From Chionis minor (taxonomy: Eukaryota; Chordata; Aves; Charadriiformes; Chionididae), in the NCBI GenBank assembly GCA_013398295.1, contig VZSF01005687.1, positions 315,505 to 379,504 on the forward strand: a DNA stretch of 64,000 nucleotides, read 5' to 3'. Position 1 is the first letter of the stretch, and every line of letters starts with the position of its first letter. The position numbers and the translations under genes were made by a program. The notes beneath the pieces were generated by a model. That model was not told the DNA's origin. It saw nothing but the letters and a program-made list of their open reading frames with translations, and made no database searches. Below, one piece after another: positions 60,114 to 64,000 of the stretch.

Positions 60114-61794
60114 GAACACAATATGCCAGGTTCAGGGGTTAGGAGGTAAAGACTGAGGGGACAGAGTAGTCATAATGCTTTATCTAGCTGTTCCAGGAGG
60201 CTGTCCACAGTAGACTGCAACATATGTAGATATCAAATGTTATGCAGATTTAAAATTTTGGTTTTTATATATATATATGTATGTGTATAACTATATGTGT
60301 ATGTATAGATTTACATACAGGAATTTATTTGCAGTGTTTTTCTGACAGCTGGATTTGCCTCCTGAATTATCATTGATTATACCTACAAAAATGGATTTGA
60401 CAGGGGGAAGTTCTCCCTCCTACAAACTACATCCTAGTAATTCTTGGCATTGTATTGTCCATGTGCAAATTCTCCCCATGAGCTAGTAGTAAATGTGTAT
60501 TTCGTAACTTGAATCCATTCCTGTGCTTGCTTTGTGCCCAGATTAACAGTAAATTTGCTAACCCTATCTGGGGTTAGCAGGCATTATTAGAAAATTGGGC
60601 ATTTTCATGGCAAGGAGGATAAAAAATAGGATGCTTTTGCTTTTTGCATAGCAACAGATAAGGTTTACTGTTAGGTATGTGCATTACTATTAGGTAGGCT
60701 TTAGCATTTAATATTTCTATTTTAACTTCATATTCTTTAGTTCATTTTATTCTTGAAAACTCACAATAGCCATGAAGTGTGGCCATTTTAGAGGGCTTAA
60801 AGGATTTTTGTACCACAGACTTCTGTGGTGAGATTTGCTGAGTTACAGTTAAATGACTGGAGTCACTTGTTAATTATTTGCTTAAATCAGGTAACTTATT
60901 ATTTTCTGATACACACAGGAAAATTAATCAGAGACTTGTCCTGGAGAGCAGAATGAAATGAGAAGAAAAGAGGAAAGAGTTCACGTGTAAGATAAAACCA
61001 AACCATCATCATATTGATAAGCAAGACTAAACACTTGTTCAGTCATCCCCAGGTGATTAGTAATTTCCTAACAAGCCTCCTTGGCAGGTTTTTATGCAAA
61101 CTTGGTCATAAACAGTGTTTTATATAGCCAGTTAGATAATTTTTACTTACAATTTATCCACATTTGTCTTGAGAAATACCATATAATGAGATTTTTTTTC
61201 ACAGATAACACCCTTGCCTTTGTAATACACAATAAAAGAGTTCAAAAAAAGGTTAACCAGTATCAATGCAAGGTTTGATTTTTTTTTTTTTCAGTTTGCC
61301 TGTGTCATGAATTAATCGCAGTAAGTCTTCTAATTTCTACATTCTATCCCCTGCTGAATAAGTTATATATTCTACATAATGTTTCAAAACAAACTCAGTA
61401 CACTTCTGCCAATGCTAGTGACTATATAACTCTTGGTCCTACATAAAAGGCTAATTAAATAACTGAATAGTCAGACAAGTCCCATTATTTTCAGTTACTC
61501 TGTCTAAAATTAAAATTTTTAACTAGAGTCTCAACTGACTCATCACATTCCTGCAGAAAGAACATCGTGTCAACACACTTGACTTAACACTTCCAAGACA
61601 CCAGCATGGTTATGCTTAGCTTGACAACTTCTCTCATTTTCAATGTTAGGAAAATCAGTTATTGAGAAGTTCAGAGCATGTTAAAGCTTGTAAGTTTAAA
61701 TTGAAAGTATGAAAAAGGGACAGAAAATTCAAAACACTACCCAAATAAAGGAACAACACGAAGGCATAAAGGAATCCATTCCACTCCTATCAAT
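60114..61794. other. Intergenic between two CR1 copies
   Basis: AT-rich unique sequence with an (AT)/(TGTA) simple repeat at about 60268-60310. No gene recognised. Confidence 0.55.
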
Positions 61795-62213
61795 ACCATG
61801 CTGATACCAGTGGTAGAGGCACATCATCTGGAGATGGATTGCAGGTCAGTAGAAGTGCACCTGGAGTGCAGCTTAAAGGAAAAACAGCCACTCCAGCCAG
61901 GGAGCTAAATTCCTTGGAGGCCCAACTTAAATGCTTCTATGCAAATGCATGTCGCATGGGGAACAAACAAGAGGAGTTAAGGGACGTGCGTGTGCCTGCA
62001 AGAATATGATCTAATTGGCATCACAGAGACATGGTGGGATGGCTCCTATGACTGGAGTGTTGAAATTGATGGATACAGACTGTTCAGGAAGGACAGGCAG
62101 GGAAGATGAGGAGGGGGTGTCACCCTCTATGTCAAGGACGAGCTGGAGGGTGTGGAGCTCTGAGAACCTGACTGAGAGATTACGGGTCAAGATTAAAGGG
62201 AGAACAGGGGCAG

Positions 62214-62864
62214 GTGATGTTACAGTGGGGTCTGCTACCTGACCTGAGACACCAAGTGGATGAGGCCCTCTATAGACAGATAGGAGCAGCCTCATGTTCA
62301 CAAGCCCTGGTCCTCATGGGGGACTTCAGCCACTCTGGTAAGTGTTGGAGGGACAACACAGAAGGGCACAAGCAATCCAGGAGGTTCCTGGAATGCATTG
62401 ACGATAACTGCCTTTTCCAAGTGATAAAGGTGCCAATGAGGAGATGTGCTATGGTGGACCTTGTTCTCACCAACAAGGAGGGGCTAGTGGGGAATGTCAC
62501 GCTCACGGGCAGCCTTGGCTGCAGTGATCATGAGATGCTGGAATTTAAGATCCTTAGGGTGGCAAGGAGAGCACACAGTAAGCTTGCTACCCTGGATTTC
62601 AGGAAAGCAGACTTCAGCCTCTTCAGGCATCTGCTTGATGGAGTCCAGTGGGATAAAGCCCTGGAAGGAAGAGAGACCCAAGAAAGCTGGCTAATATTCA
62701 AGGGCCACCTTCACCAAGAGCAGGAGCGATGCATCCCAGCAAAGAGGAAGTCAAGCAAAACTGCCAGGTGGCCTGCATGGATGAACAAGATGCTCCTGGA
62801 CAATCTCAAACAGAAAAAGGAAGTCTACAGAGAGCGGAAGACAAATAGCCTGGAAGGAATATAG
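62214..62864 (+). pseudogene. CR1 ORF2 endonuclease fragment, non-functional
   Basis: This is the longest open stretch in the window (216 codons). It encodes the C-terminal half of an APE-like endonuclease (ALVLMGDFSH, FLECIDDNCLFQV, MVDLVLTNKEGLVGNV, GCSDHEMLEFKI) and the following linker. The upstream endonuclease part holding the catalytic Glu is in a different frame and is broken by stops. In the GDFN motif the Asn is Ser. It belongs to the CR1 copy, not to a host gene. Confidence 0.85.
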
Positions 62865-63302
62865 AGAAATTGTCCGAGCAGCCAGGGATCAGGTTAGGAA
62901 ACCCAAAGCCCAGATAGAGTTAAATCTGTCCAGGAGAATCAAGGAAAACAAGAATACCTTCTATAGGTATGCTGGGGACAAAAGGAAGACTAGGGAAGAT
63001 GTGGGCCCACTCAGACAGGAAACAGGAGACCCGGTCATCTGGGACATGGAGAAGGCAGAGGTACTCAACGAATTTTTTGCCTCAGTCATCACTGGTAAAG
63101 GCTCTAACCACACCGCCCAAGCTGCAGAAGGTAAAGGCAGGGACTGGGAGAATGAGGTACCACCCACTGTAGAAGACCAGGTCAAAGACCAGCTGAGGAA
63201 TCTGAAGGTGTACAAGTCCAGGGGACCTGATGAGAGCCTGATCCACAGGTCCTGAGAGAACTGGCGGATACAGTTGCCAAGCCACTATCCATCACATTTG
63301 AG

Positions 63303-63551
63303 TTGTGTCGGTCTGGTGAAGTTCCCACTAACTGGAAAAGGGGAAATATAACCCCCATTTTCAAAAAGGGTAGGAAAGATGACCCAGGGAAGTACAGGCC
63401 GGTCAATCTCACCTCTGTGCCTGGCAAGATCATGGAGCAGATCCTCCTGGAAACTCTGCTAAGGCACATGGAAAAAAAGGAAGTGATCAGTAACAGCCAA
63501 CATGGCTTCACCAAGGGTAAGTCATGCCTGACAAATTTGATGACCTTCTAG
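63303..63551 (+). pseudogene. CR1 ORF2 reverse-transcriptase fragment, non-functional
   Basis: An 82-codon open stretch with the reverse-transcriptase N-terminal motifs ([52 protein letters not shown]), ending at a TAG. The palm domain continues in the same region with further stops up to the window edge. Confidence 0.85.
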
Positions 63552-64000
63552 GATGGGGTTACAGCACTGATGGGTAAGGGGAGAGCAACAGATGTCACCT
63601 GCCTGGACTTGTACAAGGTATTTGACACTGTTCTACATGACATGCCACTCTCTAAATTGGCGAGACATGGATTTGATGGATGAACCACTCGGTGGATAAG
63701 GAACTGGCTGGATGGTCACACTCAAAGAGTTGAGTCAATGGCTTGATGTCCAAGTGATGTGCAGTGACAAGTGGTGATCTTCGGGGGTTGGTACTGGGAC
63801 TGGTACTATTTAACATCTTTGTTGGCAACATGGCTGTTGGGATTGAGTGCACCGTCACCAAGTTTGCCAATGACACCAAGCTGTGTGGTCAAAATGCTGG
63901 AGGGAAGGGATGCCGTCCAGAGGGACGTGGACAGGCTTGAGAGGTGGACCCATATGAACCTCATGAAGCTCAACAAGGCCAAGTGCAAAGTCCTGCACAT

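Larger units (their letters stand above)
61795..64000 (+). mobile_element. Long decayed CR1 LINE with endonuclease and reverse-transcriptase segments, continuing past the window
   Basis: This is a CR1 ORF2 relic; intact ORF2 encodes an APE-type endonuclease plus reverse transcriptase. Endonuclease landmarks: GITETWWD at 62017-62040, LMGDFSH near 62313-62333 (normally GDFNH), and SDHEMLEF near 62523-62546. An open stretch of 216 codons covers 62214-62864. Reverse-transcriptase landmarks: [17 protein letters not shown] near 63322-63372, [17 protein letters not shown] near 63391-63441, [10 protein letters not shown] near 63499-63528, a degenerate CLDLYKVFDTV block near 63600-63632, and FANDTKL at 63863-63883 in place of the catalytic FADDTKL. 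Stops and frameshifts interrupt it repeatedly. The 5' limit near 61795 is approximate. Confidence 0.93.

Noticed and set aside
63082..63514. Minus-strand open frames over the CR1 reverse-transcriptase region
   Set aside because: They are antisense shadows of the CR1 ORF2 relic.
1..64000. CRISPR arrays, bacterial operons, prophage or an undescribed prokaryotic-type system
   Set aside because: The window is vertebrate nuclear DNA with spliced exons and LINEs. No regularly spaced direct repeats or operon-like gene packing exist.

Overview
The window is vertebrate nuclear DNA, most likely from a bird. It is AT-rich, gene-poor and intron-rich, and its recognisable transposons are almost all CR1 LINE fragments with the avian-type 3' tail (variants of ATTCTATGATTCTATG). 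I saw no Alu, L1 or LTR elements.

The only intact gene I can support is a complete HNF4G (hepatocyte nuclear factor 4 gamma, NR2A2) on the minus strand. Ten coding exons run from 53395 down to 35001. All nine introns are GT-AG, the phases fit throughout, and they join into a 453-codon reading frame. The order is A/B domain (exon 1), two C4 zinc fingers (exons 2-3), hinge (exon 4), ligand-binding domain ending in AF-2 helix LLQEML (exons 5-8), and F domain (exons 9-10). The first exon is collinear with the P1-type first exon of HNF4A (MRL... start). A cluster of HNF6-, HNF4- and HNF1-like motifs lies 63-91 bp upstream. The 3'UTR probably runs to a poly(A) signal near 32153 and carries a TTCC microsatellite starting about 22 nt after the stop codon.

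Introns of HNF4G: intron 4 holds two abutting heptanucleotide arrays, a CR1 fragment, a decayed partial copy of ZC3H13 (an m6A-writer zinc-finger gene), and a CR1 tail abutting that copy. Intron 3 holds an old CR1.

Downstream of HNF4G (1-32 kb): intergenic desert with an AAAG microsatellite, a small CpG-dense island at about 3.9 kb with a possible splice donor, a MIR-like relic, faint relics of an old palindromic repeat family, and two CR1 pieces.

Upstream of HNF4G (53.4-64 kb): a doubtful plus-strand terminal-exon-like ORF near 56.1 kb, a poly(A/T) tract joined to a 191-codon minus-strand ORF, a G-quadruplex-type tract at 57.7 kb, a CR1 3' end at 59.7-60.1 kb, and a long decayed CR1 with endonuclease and reverse-transcriptase segments from about 61.8 kb to the window edge.
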